A stretch of 64,000 nt of DNA from Sphingomonas chungangi (GTDB lineage: Bacteria; Pseudomonadota; Alphaproteobacteria; Sphingomonadales; Sphingomonadaceae): assembly GCF_013778325.1 (NCBI RefSeq), contig NZ_JACEIB010000026.1, forward strand, positions 310,001-374,000, read 5' to 3'. The notes beneath the pieces are model-generated. The model had not been told where the DNA came from and ran no database searches. It saw nothing but the letters and a program-made list of their open reading frames with translations. Positions 39,545-47,574 of the stretch are shown here, piece after piece (positions within the stretch are counted from its first letter, which is position 1; every line of letters begins with the position of its first letter). The translations under genes and the position numbers were made by a program.

Positions 39545-40231
39545 ATGATGATGAAGTTCGCTTCGCGCCGTGTATCGGTGGCGCTGCTTGGCATTTCGGG
39601 ATTGCTGTCCGCCCCCGCTTCGGCCCAGCTCTATTGGAAATCGCCCGACTTCCGGGGATTGCCGGTGACGGGCACGGAACCTGGCATCGTCATCCCGCTG
39701 CCCGGCGCGACCTCCCAGGAGGTGAATGCCGAGCTGGTCTGGACTCTGCGCGCCGGCCTCAATTTCGCGGCGCTCCAATGCCAGTTCGCGCCGTCGCTGA
39801 TGACGGTGGCGAACTACAACCAGCTGCTCACCCATCATTCCAAGGAACTGGCGACCGACTACAAGCTGCTCCAGGGCTATTTCAAGCGGACCGCCGGCAA
39901 GGGCGCCACGCAGAACGCGATCAATGCGGCCTTCGACAGCTTCAACACGCGATCGTACAGCAGCTTCTCGACCGTCTATGCGCAGCGCGGCTTCTGCCAG
40001 ACGGCATCGAGCATCGGCCAGTCGGCGCTGATGGAGCCGAAAGGCTCGCTGCAGATCACCGCGCACGCGCGATTGCGCGAGCTGCGCAACAGCCTGCAAT
40101 ATGTCGGCGACATCGATGCCCGCAAGGCGCCGCCGATCCAGCTGGCGATCGATCCGCAGGTGCCCGCCTTTCCACCCACCTGCTTCGACAGGCGCGGCGA
40201 TCTCAAGAAGAAATGCATGAGCCGGGATTGA
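39545..40231 (+). CDS. Secreted protein of unknown function
   Basis: A 228-residue protein with an N-terminal signal peptide (KFASRRVSVALLGISGLLSAPASA, cleaved near residue 27). The mature part begins QLYWKSPDFRGLPVTG and has three Cys residues, at FAALQCQFAP, RGFCQTASS and PPTCFDRRG, plus one in KKKCMSRD. I do not recognise a family. Three adjacent ATG codons (39545, 39548 and 39554 area) are possible starts after GGAGAG. Confidence 0.8.
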   Translation: MMMKFASRRVSVALLGISGLLSAPASAQLYWKSPDFRGLPVTGTEPGIVIPLPGATSQEVNAELVWTLRAGLNFAALQCQFAPSLMTVANYNQLLTHHSKELATDYKLLQGYFKRTAGKGATQNAINAAFDSFNTRSYSSFSTVYAQRGFCQTASSIGQSALMEPKGSLQITAHARLRELRNSLQYVGDIDARKAPPIQLAIDPQVPAFPPTCFDRRGDLKKKCMSRD

Positions 40232-40258
40232 AGCCCCGCTCCCCAAGCGGGAGAAGGC

Positions 40259-40888
40259 TCAGGGAATGCCCAGCATCTTGTGGGTCTGGACCGAAAGCCG
40301 CCAGCCGGGATGCTCCATGACATAGCGCAGTGCCTCGGCGCGCCAGGCATCGCGTCCGGCGCCGTCCATCGGCTGGATTAGGAAGTGATCGAAGGCCCAG
40401 CCGCGAAAGGCCTCGGGGTCGATCCCTTTCTGCGGCCAGACCAGCTTGAGCTCCTGCCCGGATCGCTGCACCACCTCGGTGCCCGCCTTCGGGCTGACGG
40501 TCAGCCAGTCGATCCCGGGCGCGGCGGGCAGCGTGCCGTTGGTCTCCATCGCCACCTCGAAGCCGGCGCCGTGGAGCGCATCGACCAGCGCGTCAGTAAC
40601 CTGCAGCATCGGCTCGCCGCCGGTCATCACGATCAGCCTGTCGTCGCCGATGTCGCCCCACAGCGCCGACACCTTCGCCACCAAGGCGCCCAGTTCGTAG
40701 CGGCCACCCTCCTCACCATCCAGCCCCACGAAATCGGTGTCGCAGAAGGTGCATTGCGCGATCGCGCGATCCTCCTCGCGGCCCGACCACAGGTTGCAGC
40801 CGGCGAAGCGCAGGAAAACCGCTCTACGCCCCGCATTGATCCCCTCGCCCTGCAGCGTCAGGAAGATTTCCTTGACCGCGAAGCTCAT
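40259..40888 (-). CDS. queE: 7-carboxy-7-deazaguanine synthase
   Basis: A 209-residue radical SAM enzyme of the queuosine pathway. The cluster-binding Cys residues are in AGCNLWSGREEDRA and QCTFCDTDF (about residues 29-52), with a long spacer between the first and second Cys instead of CxxxCxxC. This variant loop is known in a group of proteobacterial QueE. The GGEP motif is MTGGEPMLQ near 88-96. It follows queC with a 4-bp overlap. Confidence 0.95.
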   Translation of the reverse strand: MSFAVKEIFLTLQGEGINAGRRAVFLRFAGCNLWSGREEDRAIAQCTFCDTDFVGLDGEEGGRYELGALVAKVSALWGDIGDDRLIVMTGGEPMLQVTDALVDALHGAGFEVAMETNGTLPAAPGIDWLTVSPKAGTEVVQRSGQELKLVWPQKGIDPEAFRGWAFDHFLIQPMDGAGRDAWRAEALRYVMEHPGWRLSVQTHKMLGIP

Positions 40889-41583
40889 GGAATCGTGGCG
40901 TAGGAGGTCGGGTCCAGCACCCCCGCCTCCTCGAAGCCCTTGTGGCGCAACCGGCAGCTGTCGCACAGGCCGCAATGCTGGCCGCCCTGCGGATCGTAGC
41001 AGGACCAGCTCATGCCCGCGTCGAGGCCCAGCCGCATCGCCTCCCTGACGATATCCGCCTTGGTCATGTGCTGGAGCGGCGCGTGAACCTTGAAGCGATC
41101 GCCTTCGACGCCCGCCTTGGTGGCCTTGGCGGCGAGGTTCTCGAACGCCTCGACGAACTCCGGCCGGCAATCGGGGTAGCCCGAATAATCGAGCGCGTTG
41201 ATGCCCAGAAACAGATCGCGCCCGTCGCAGGCTTCCGCCCAGCCCAGCGCCAGCGACAGGAAGATCGTGTTGCGCGCCGGCACGTAGGTGACGGGAATGC
41301 CGGGCTGCACGCCCTCCTTCGGGACGTCGATGTCGTCGGTGAGCGAGGAGCCCCCAAAGGCACGCAGGTCTATCGGCAGGACGATGTGGCGATCCGCCTC
41401 CAGTGCGGCGGCGATGCGCCGCGCCGACGCAAGCTCGACGAGATGGCGCTGGTTGTAGTTCACGGTGAGCGCGAGCAACTTGTAGCCCTGCTCCTTCGCG
41501 ATCGCGGCGGTAACCATGGAATCGAGGCCGCCCGAAAGGAGGACGACCGCCCGGCGCGCGCCATTGCTGTGCATGTCTGTCAT
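40885..41583 (-). CDS. queC: 7-cyano-7-deazaguanine synthase
   Basis: A 232-residue ATP-dependent enzyme making preQ0. The PP-loop VVLLSGGLDSMVTA is near residues 13-26. The zinc-binding cluster is in WSCYDPQGGQHCGLCDSCRLRHKGF near 191-215 (four Cys). The stop overlaps the queE start as ATGA, so the two queuosine genes are coupled. Confidence 0.97.
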   Translation of the reverse strand: MTDMHSNGARRAVVLLSGGLDSMVTAAIAKEQGYKLLALTVNYNQRHLVELASARRIAAALEADRHIVLPIDLRAFGGSSLTDDIDVPKEGVQPGIPVTYVPARNTIFLSLALGWAEACDGRDLFLGINALDYSGYPDCRPEFVEAFENLAAKATKAGVEGDRFKVHAPLQHMTKADIVREAMRLGLDAGMSWSCYDPQGGQHCGLCDSCRLRHKGFEEAGVLDPTSYATIP

Positions 41584-41622
41584 ACCCTTGCGCTACTCCA
41601 GAAAGCCCCTCCCCGAAAGGGA

Positions 41623-42525
41623 TCAGGCCGGCGGCATTGCCACCGGGAAGCTTCTGGCACAAAATTCGCAGTCGACGTGGACGAAGCCATGCCCGTCGGA
41701 CATCTCGGCGCGCTCCTCGGGCGGGAAGCGGGCGATCACCGACTGGATGTGATCGGGCGAGCAGCGGCATCCGCGCGACAGCGAGGCCACCGGCAGGATG
41801 CGCACCTCTTCCTCCTCGTGGAACAGGCGCCAGAGCAACTGGTCAAGGCCAAGCCCGATGTCGGTCAGCTCGTCCGCCTGCGCCGTGTTCGCCAGTGCCT
41901 CGACATGCTGCCATTCGGGATGATCGAGCTTGGCGTGCAGCCGCTCGCGCCCTTCCTCGCCCTCGGGCAAATGCTGGACGAGAATGCCGCCGGCGACGTG
42001 CGTGCCGTCGCCGAGCGTCTTCACCGCCACGCGCACGAGGCTCGGCAATTGCTCGGACTGGGCGAAATAATGCTCGGCGGCATCGGCCAGCGATCCGCCC
42101 TCCAGCGGCACGATGCCCTGATAGCGCTCGCCGGTCGTCTCCTGATCGAAGGTGATCGCCAGATAGCCCTTGCCAAACATGGCGAACAGGGAAGGTTCGG
42201 CGGGCATCTCGGCAACCTTGTCGGCATCAAACCGCAGATAGCCGCGCATTTCCCCGCCGCGATAGTCGACGACCAGCAGATCGACCGCACCGCCCTGGGT
42301 CTGGGCCTGCAGGGTGAGCTGGCCCTCCTCGTTCTTGAGCGTCGAGCCGAACAACGCGGCCAGCACCAGCGCCTCGGCCAGGACCTTGGCCAGTGCGGGC
42401 GGATAGGCGTGCGCGGCGAGGATCGCGTCTAGCGCAGGCCCCAGCCGCACCACGCGCCCGCGCGCATGGCGCGACGCGATGGTGAAGCCGAGCGCGGTAT
42501 CGAGCGTGGCGATTTCGGTGGTCAT
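41623..42525 (-). CDS. hslO: Hsp33 redox-regulated chaperone
   Basis: A 300-residue redox-activated holdase. The four zinc Cys are visible near the C-terminus as CxC in SRGCRCSPDH (about 253-255) and CxxC in DCEFCARSF (about 287-290). I use the ATG at 42525 (MTTEIATLDTALGF); upstream open frame is the repeat. It lies downstream of argD-argF in the common alphaproteobacterial order. Confidence 0.95.
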   Translation of the reverse strand: MTTEIATLDTALGFTIASRHARGRVVRLGPALDAILAAHAYPPALAKVLAEALVLAALFGSTLKNEEGQLTLQAQTQGGAVDLLVVDYRGGEMRGYLRFDADKVAEMPAEPSLFAMFGKGYLAITFDQETTGERYQGIVPLEGGSLADAAEHYFAQSEQLPSLVRVAVKTLGDGTHVAGGILVQHLPEGEEGRERLHAKLDHPEWQHVEALANTAQADELTDIGLGLDQLLWRLFHEEEEVRILPVASLSRGCRCSPDHIQSVIARFPPEERAEMSDGHGFVHVDCEFCARSFPVAMPPA

Positions 42526-42550
42526 TCCATCAACATCCCAAAGTCTCAGC

Positions 42551-42630
42551 CGTTCGGGCTGAGCTTGTCGAAGCCCTGCCCTTCCCTTCACCAAGGAAGG
42601 ACAGCACTTCGACAAGCTCAGTGCGAACGG
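42551..42630. repeat. Palindromic intergenic repeat, copy 5 (argF-hslO)
   Basis: The left arm is CGTTCGGGCTGAGCTTGTCG and the right arm CGACAAGCTCAGTGCGAACG. The inner variant is AGCTTGTCGAAG rather than AGCGAAGTCGAAG. It separates argF from hslO. Confidence 0.85.
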
Positions 42631-42679
42631 TTCAGGGAAAGTCCGGCCGGATATTGGAAGCGAAGGCCGGAATGTCCAC

Positions 42680-43609
42680 TCACAGCTTCCCGAAGCACCA
42701 CAGCAGAACCGACTTCTGCGCATGGAGGCGGTTCTCCGCCTCGTCCCAGATCGCGGACTGCGGCCCATCGATCACCGCATCCACCACCTCCTCGCCGCGA
42801 TGTGCGGGGAGGCAGTGGAGGAAAGTGGCGTTGGGCTTTGCCTTCGCCATCAGCTCGGCGGTGACCTGATAGGGCATCATCGCCGCCAGCTTCGCCTCGG
42901 CATGCTTCTGGCCCATCGAGATCCAGGTGTCGGTGACGACGATGTCCGCCCCCGCTGCTGCTTCGGCGGCATCGCGGGTGAGCCTGACCTTGCCGCCCCG
43001 GTTGGTGGCTGCACCGATCACGTCGACGTCGGGATCGTAGCCCTCGGGGCATGCGGCGACGACCTCGAAGCCCATCAGGCTGCCCGCCTCGACGATCGAA
43101 TGGAGCACGTTGTTGCCGTCGCCCAGCCACGCCCATTTGGAGCCGGCCAGCGATCCGCGCCTCTCGATCACGGTCTGCATGTCCGCCATGATCTGGCAGG
43201 GATGCGAGGCGTCGGTGAGGCCGTTGATCACCGGCACCGTCGCGTGGCGCGCCATCTCGACGATCTTGGCGTGATCGTCGGTGCGGATCATGATCGCGTC
43301 GACCATGCGGCTGAGCACGCGCGCGGTGTCCGCCACCGTCTCGCCCCGGCCGAGCTGGGTGGTGCCGGCATCGAGGATCAGCGTGGTGCCGCCGAGCTGG
43401 CGCATCGCCATGTCGAACGAGACGCGGGTGCGGGTGGAGTTCTTCTCGAAGATCATCGCCAGCGTGCGGCCTTCGAGCGGGCGATCGGGGTCCGGCGCGC
43501 CCTTGGGCAGCGTGGCCCGGGCGGCCTTGCGGGCCTTGGCATCGGCCAGCATCGCGGTGATCGCGGCGGTACCGGCATCGGAGAGGTCGAGGAAATGGCG
43601 GATGGTCAT
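42680..43609 (-). CDS. argF: Ornithine carbamoyltransferase
   Basis: A 309-residue arginine pathway enzyme forming citrulline. Signatures are [20 protein letters not shown] near residues 55-74 (carbamoyl phosphate STRTR), the HPCQIMAD block near 137-144, and [13 protein letters not shown] near 263-275. It is in the argD-argF-hslO run, separated from each neighbour by a palindromic repeat. Confidence 0.97.
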   Translation of the reverse strand: MTIRHFLDLSDAGTAAITAMLADAKARKAARATLPKGAPDPDRPLEGRTLAMIFEKNSTRTRVSFDMAMRQLGGTTLILDAGTTQLGRGETVADTARVLSRMVDAIMIRTDDHAKIVEMARHATVPVINGLTDASHPCQIMADMQTVIERRGSLAGSKWAWLGDGNNVLHSIVEAGSLMGFEVVAACPEGYDPDVDVIGAATNRGGKVRLTRDAAEAAAGADIVVTDTWISMGQKHAEAKLAAMMPYQVTAELMAKAKPNATFLHCLPAHRGEEVVDAVIDGPQSAIWDEAENRLHAQKSVLLWCFGKL

Positions 43610-43632
43610 CTCAGGCCACCTTCAAAAAGCAT

Positions 43633-43759
43633 CCCGTTCGCGCTGAGGAGCCGCTGAGCCTGTCGAAGCGGCGTCTCGAAGCATGTTACGCAACACCCTT
43701 CGAGACGGGCCTTCGACTTCGCTTACGCTCCGCTCAGTCCCTCCTCGGGGCGAACGGGG
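43633..43759. repeat. Palindromic intergenic repeat, copy 6 (nested, argD-argF)
   Basis: The outer edges are CGTTCGCGCTGAGGAGC and CCTCCTCGGGGCGAACG; inner arms are GCTGAGCCTGTCGAAGC and CTTCGACTTCGCTTACG, with CGTCTCGAAG and CTTCGAGACGGG inside. The nested form is shared with copy 3. Confidence 0.8.
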
Positions 43760-43775
43760 TGGGGTTTCGTTCAGG

Positions 43776-44960
43776 TCAAGCCGGCGGCGTGTAGCTCCGC
43801 GCGGCTTCGGACATCAGCCCGGCGAACTCGTCGATATGGCTCTGCTCGATGATCAGCGGCGGCAATACGCGCACGACATTGTCGCCCGCCGCGACCAGCA
43901 GCAGCCCGTGCTTGTCGCGGGCGTGGGCTACGAAGGCGCGACTGTCCGACTTCATCTTGACGCCGAGCATCAGGCCCATGCCGCGCACGCTCTCGAACAG
44001 ATGATCGTGGTTGGGGATCAGTTGCTCCAGCGTCGCGCGCAGGCGCTCGCCGGTGGCCTTGACCTTCTCCATGAAGCCGGGTTCCAGGATAACGTCGAAC
44101 ACCGCCTGCCCCGCCGCCATCGCCAGCGGGTTGCCGCCGTAGGTGGAGCCGTGGGTGCCGATCACCATGCCCTTGGCCGCCTTCTCGGTAGCGAGGCAGG
44201 CACCCATCGGGAAGCCGCCGCCGATGCCCTTGGCGGATGCGATGATGTCCGGCTCGATGCCGTATTGCTCGTAGGCGTAGAGAGTGCCGGTGCGGGCGAC
44301 GCCGCACTGCACCTCGTCCAGCACCAGCATCAGATCGCGCTCGTCGCAGATCTTGCGCAGGCCCTGCAGGAACTCCTTCGAGGCGGGACGGATGCCGCCC
44401 TCACCCTGCACCGGCTCGACCAGGAAGCCGGCGGTGTTGTCGTCGACCAGCGCCAGCGCCGCCTCGAGATCGTCGAAGGGCGCGTATTTGAAGCCGGGCA
44501 GCAGCGGCTCGAAGCCGTCGCGCATCTTCTCCTGGTTGGTCGCCGAGATCGCGCCCAGCGTCCGTCCGTGGAAGGCGTTGTTGAAGCAGATCAGCGTGTT
44601 CTTGTGCGGGTTGCCGCTGGCGAAGTGATAGCGGCGCGCAGTCTTGATCGCGCACTCCACGGCCTCCGCGCCCGAATTGGTGAAGAACACCGTGTCGGCG
44701 AAGCTGTTGTCGACCAGCCGCTGCGCGAACGCCTCGCCCTGCGGGCTGCCGTAGAGATTGGAGACGTGCATCAGTGTCGCCACCTGGTCCTGCAGCGCCC
44801 TGGTGTAGCTCGGATGGCCGTGGCCGAGCAGGTTCACCGCGATGCCGCTGGCGAAATCGAGGTAGCGCTCGCCATTCTCGCCGAACAGATAGGCGCCTTC
44901 GCCTCGGACCGGACGCACGCCACACCGCGGATAGACCGGCATGAGAGGCGTGATGGTCAT
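43776..44960 (-). CDS. argD: Acetylornithine/aspartate aminotransferase family protein
   Basis: A 394-residue class III PLP aminotransferase. The PLP lysine lies in DIIASAKGIGGGFPMGA near residues 240-256, and TNSGAEAVECAIKTARRYH near 95-113 is typical. In the arg cluster it should make N-acetylornithine. I chose the ATG at 44960, preceded eight bases upstream by GGAG. Substrate assignment rests on context (argF next). Confidence 0.94.
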   Translation of the reverse strand: MTITPLMPVYPRCGVRPVRGEGAYLFGENGERYLDFASGIAVNLLGHGHPSYTRALQDQVATLMHVSNLYGSPQGEAFAQRLVDNSFADTVFFTNSGAEAVECAIKTARRYHFASGNPHKNTLICFNNAFHGRTLGAISATNQEKMRDGFEPLLPGFKYAPFDDLEAALALVDDNTAGFLVEPVQGEGGIRPASKEFLQGLRKICDERDLMLVLDEVQCGVARTGTLYAYEQYGIEPDIIASAKGIGGGFPMGACLATEKAAKGMVIGTHGSTYGGNPLAMAAGQAVFDVILEPGFMEKVKATGERLRATLEQLIPNHDHLFESVRGMGLMLGVKMKSDSRAFVAHARDKHGLLLVAAGDNVVRVLPPLIIEQSHIDEFAGLMSEAARSYTPPA

Positions 44961-45005
44961 GGCAGGCACTCCTTCTTCGTATCGTGGAGAACGGCTCCGG
45001 GAACG

Positions 45006-45031
45006 CAAAAAGGCGGCCGTGGGCGGCCGCC
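45006..45031 (-). terminator. Rho-independent terminator after the ABC-2 permease gene
   Basis: On the minus strand the stem GGCGGCCG/CGGCCGCC (45024-45031 with 45012-45019) is followed by TTTTTGC. It lies upstream of argD and downstream of the ABC-2 permease, so it separates the two transcripts. Confidence 0.85.
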
Positions 45032-45061
45032 TTGTTCTAGGAAAGCGCCTCTAGCCCCGGG

Positions 45062-45091
45062 CGAAAGGGAGCGCAACCCCGCTCCCTTTCG
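45062..45091. repeat. 12-bp inverted repeat at the end of the permease gene
   Basis: CGAAAGGGAGCG, loop CAACCC, then CGCTCCCTTTCG. The stem is perfect. It lies 8 bp past the permease stop and ahead of the terminator at 45006-45031, so the transcript would carry two hairpins. Confidence 0.65.
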
Positions 45092-45098
45092 AAGGGGA

Positions 45099-45944
45099 TC
45101 AGTTCTTGATCTTCCAGCCCTTGCGCAGCAGCACGTAGCACAGCACGCCCAATGCTACGTTGATCGCCAACAGCACGACCGCGCCAAGCTCGACGGTCGA
45201 ATCGGCGACGCCGAGGAAACCGTAGCGAAAGCCCGAGATCACATAGAAGATCGGGTTCAGGTGGCTGATCGCCTGGAAAGCGGGCTTGAGCTTGCTGATC
45301 GAATAGAAGGTGCCGGACAGCAGAGCCAGCGGCTGCACCACGAAATTGGTGACGGCGGCGGCGTGATCGAACTTGTCCGCCCAGATCGAGGTCAGCACGC
45401 CCAGGAACGCCAGCAGCAGCGATCCCATCAGCCCGAACCAGAGCACCGCGAGGATGTTGGCGGGCATCACATGCACGCCCGGCCACAGCGCCATCGCCAC
45501 CCACAAGGCGGCGCCGACGAGAAATGCCCGCGTCACCGCCGCCAGCGTCAGCCCGGCGAGCAGCTCCGAGGTGGACAGCGGCGGCATCAGGTAATCGACG
45601 ATCGTGCCCTGCATCTTGCCCACCAGCAGCGAGAAGCTGCTGTTCGCGAAGGCGTTGGTCATCATGCCCATCACGATCAGCCCCGGCGCCACGAAATCGG
45701 CGAAGGGACGGGTCGTCGCGCCCACCGGAACAGGCGCGCGCGCGCCCAGCGCGACGGTGAAAATCACCAGATAGAGCAAGGTCGTGATCGCCGGCGCCCA
45801 GATCGTCTGAAGCTGGACCTTGAAGAAGCGCCTCACCTCCTTCACATAGAGCGTGCGCAATCCTCCCCAGTTGACCTGTCTGATCACGGGCTCGCCCGGG
45901 GGGGAGAATATGGGCTGCGTAGTGCTGTGGGGCTGGTCGAGCAT
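45099..45944 (-). CDS. ABC-2 type transporter permease
   Basis: A 281-residue inner-membrane permease with six hydrophobic segments. The motif HLNPIFYVISGFRYGFLG near residues 221-238 is typical of the ABC-2 (YadH-like) family. No ATPase gene is next to it in the window, so its partner must be encoded elsewhere. I chose the ATG at 45944 (MLDQPHSTTQ). It is divergent from gcrA, 59 bp apart. Confidence 0.9.
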   Translation of the reverse strand: MLDQPHSTTQPIFSPPGEPVIRQVNWGGLRTLYVKEVRRFFKVQLQTIWAPAITTLLYLVIFTVALGARAPVPVGATTRPFADFVAPGLIVMGMMTNAFANSSFSLLVGKMQGTIVDYLMPPLSTSELLAGLTLAAVTRAFLVGAALWVAMALWPGVHVMPANILAVLWFGLMGSLLLAFLGVLTSIWADKFDHAAAVTNFVVQPLALLSGTFYSISKLKPAFQAISHLNPIFYVISGFRYGFLGVADSTVELGAVVLLAINVALGVLCYVLLRKGWKIKN

Positions 45945-46003
45945 GAGCCGCGACCTAAGCCTCCGGTGCCGCCCCCGCAAGGGATACGGAGTAGAAACAA
46001 ACG

Positions 46004-46696
46004 ATGTCGTGGACGGACGAGCGGATCGACAAGCTCAAGAGCCTGTGGGGCCAGGGCCATACCGCCAGCCAGATCGCCGACGAGCTGGGCGGCGTCAGCC
46101 GCAACGCGGTGATCGGCAAGGCACATCGCCTCGGGCTTGAGAGCCGCCCGTCGCCGGTGAAGGGCAACGAGGACGCGGGCACGCCCGCTCCGGCGCCCGC
46201 CGCGCCGCGTGAGGCTGCGCCGGCGCCGGCCCCGAAGATCGAGAAGGTGGAAGCACCGAAACCGCGCCCGGTCGCCGCGGCCGAGCCGCGCCCCGCGCCT
46301 GCGCCTCGTCCCGAGCCTGTCGCAGCCGCGCCGGCGCCTGCCGAGCCCAAGCCCGACCAGCCGGTCTATCGCTCGATCGGCCCCGGCGGCTTCCAGCGCC
46401 AGCAGCCAGGTGAGCAGCAGTCGCCGATCCCGCCGGCGCCGCCGCGCCGCCTGGTGCCCGCAAAGCCGGCGGCCGAGTTCGCCGACAAGACCTCGCTGCT
46501 CGATCTCAACGATCGCATCTGCAAGTGGCCGCTGGGTCATCCCGGCGAGCCGGATTTCCATTTCTGCGGCGATCCGGTGAACCCCGGCTTCCCCTATTGC
46601 GTTCAGCATTGCGGCCAGGCCTATCAGGCGCAGATGCCGCGCCGCGATCGGCGCCCACCGCCGCCGCTGCCCTACGGTGGCCCGCGAGTTCGGTAA
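46004..46696 (+). CDS. gcrA: GcrA cell cycle regulator
   Basis: A 230-residue alphaproteobacterial transcription regulator that binds sigma70 and methylated GANTC sites. The N-terminal DNA-binding helix-turn-helix is MSWTDERIDKLKSLWGQGHT to NAVIGKAHRLGL (residues 1-44). A long Pro/Ala-rich linker (about 45-155) follows. The C-terminal domain with CKWPLGHPGEPDFHFCGDPV and PYCVQHC (about 172-210) carries four conserved Cys. A strong terminator follows. Confidence 0.96.
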   Translation: MSWTDERIDKLKSLWGQGHTASQIADELGGVSRNAVIGKAHRLGLESRPSPVKGNEDAGTPAPAPAAPREAAPAPAPKIEKVEAPKPRPVAAAEPRPAPAPRPEPVAAAPAPAEPKPDQPVYRSIGPGGFQRQQPGEQQSPIPPAPPRRLVPAKPAAEFADKTSLLDLNDRICKWPLGHPGEPDFHFCGDPVNPGFPYCVQHCGQAYQAQMPRRDRRPPPPLPYGGPRVR

Positions 46697-46705
46697 AATC
46701 GTCCG

Positions 46706-46737
46706 ATCCTCCCCCCGCCACATGGGGGAGGATTTTT
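46706..46737 (+). terminator. Rho-independent terminator of gcrA
   Basis: ATCCTCCCCC (46706-46715), loop CGCCACAT, then GGGGGAGGAT (46724-46733) and TTTTTC. It lies 9 bp past the gcrA stop. Read on the other strand it could also end the convergent gene, whose stop is at 46739. Confidence 0.88.
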
Positions 46738-46738
46738 C

Positions 46739-47440
46739 TTACGGGCAACTGGCCTTTCCTTCGCGTAGCGTGCGCTCGACCGCCTGCACCATCGGCTCGG
46801 CGATCGCCTGGATCATCGTCGCGCGATCGCGCCCCGCGCTGCTGGTCCGCCCGCAGTGCCGGCTGGCGAAATGGTGGGTGACGCCCCAGTCGACCGCTAC
46901 TCGAGTCAGACCGTCCGGACCGCCCTCCTCGTCCACCCAGCCGTCGATACGGACGTCGCGCGCACGCCGCCCGCCGATCCGGTCGCGCCAGGTCGCGTTG
47001 ATGTCGCGCGCCCAGTCGCCGCCGCCGTTCCGCCCGGCCGCGAGCGCGAGCTCGGCTCCGCCGCCTCCCGGGGCCGGGGTGGCCGCGACGCCGGTCGCGT
47101 AGCTGTCGATCGCGGCACGGTCCTGCGCCGCCTGGTCGGCGGCCTGCGCGACCTGATCGCCCGCTGCGTGGCCGCCGAACGGATCGGCCCGCGCGACGCC
47201 GAAGAAGAGAGTGCCGATCAGCGCCGCCACGAGCAGGCCGCGCAACTGCGACGGCATCGCGGTCCGGCACAGCGTTACGATCATGGCACCCGATGCGAGT
47301 CCGAGCGCCGTCAGCACGGGCCACCCTGCCGGCGGTCCTGAGGCGAGCCGCATCCACCCGGCCAGCACCAGACCGGCAGCCCCCGCCGCGGCGATCACCC
47401 CCATCCTGCCGATCACCGGCGCTTCATCTCTGGCCAACAT
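46739..47440 (-). CDS. Membrane protein of unknown function
   Basis: A 233-residue protein. It has three hydrophobic segments (about 14-30, 40-56 and 65-85) followed by an Ala/Gly-rich and then polar soluble region. The C-terminal half contains two Cys (HCGRTS and KASCP). I recognise no family. I chose the ATG at 47440 because GGGAGG lies eight bases upstream; the frame opens further up without such a site. It is divergent from parE, 134 bp apart. Confidence 0.7.
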   Translation of the reverse strand: MLARDEAPVIGRMGVIAAAGAAGLVLAGWMRLASGPPAGWPVLTALGLASGAMIVTLCRTAMPSQLRGLLVAALIGTLFFGVARADPFGGHAAGDQVAQAADQAAQDRAAIDSYATGVAATPAPGGGGAELALAAGRNGGGDWARDINATWRDRIGGRRARDVRIDGWVDEEGGPDGLTRVAVDWGVTHHFASRHCGRTSSAGRDRATMIQAIAEPMVQAVERTLREGKASCP

Positions 47441-47574
47441 GCCGATTACCTCCCGCGCCCGTGATGCGCGCAGCATGGTAAGCAGCCAGTAAGCGACGGC
47501 GGGAGATGCATCCGGAACGGATCGAGCACGCGCCGCTTGGCGCGGATGCATCCTCCCGTCTATGCTGCCCCGCG

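Noticed and set aside
40235-40251. Small hairpin CCCGCT/AGCGGG between two convergent genes as a terminator
   Set aside because: The stem is only 6 bp and no T-run follows on either strand, so I did not annotate it.
43683-46112. Long plus-strand open frame opposite argD and the ABC-2 permease
   Set aside because: It runs across two well-supported minus-strand genes and a repeat, and its composition (His, Arg, Gln, Asp) is that of an antisense reading.
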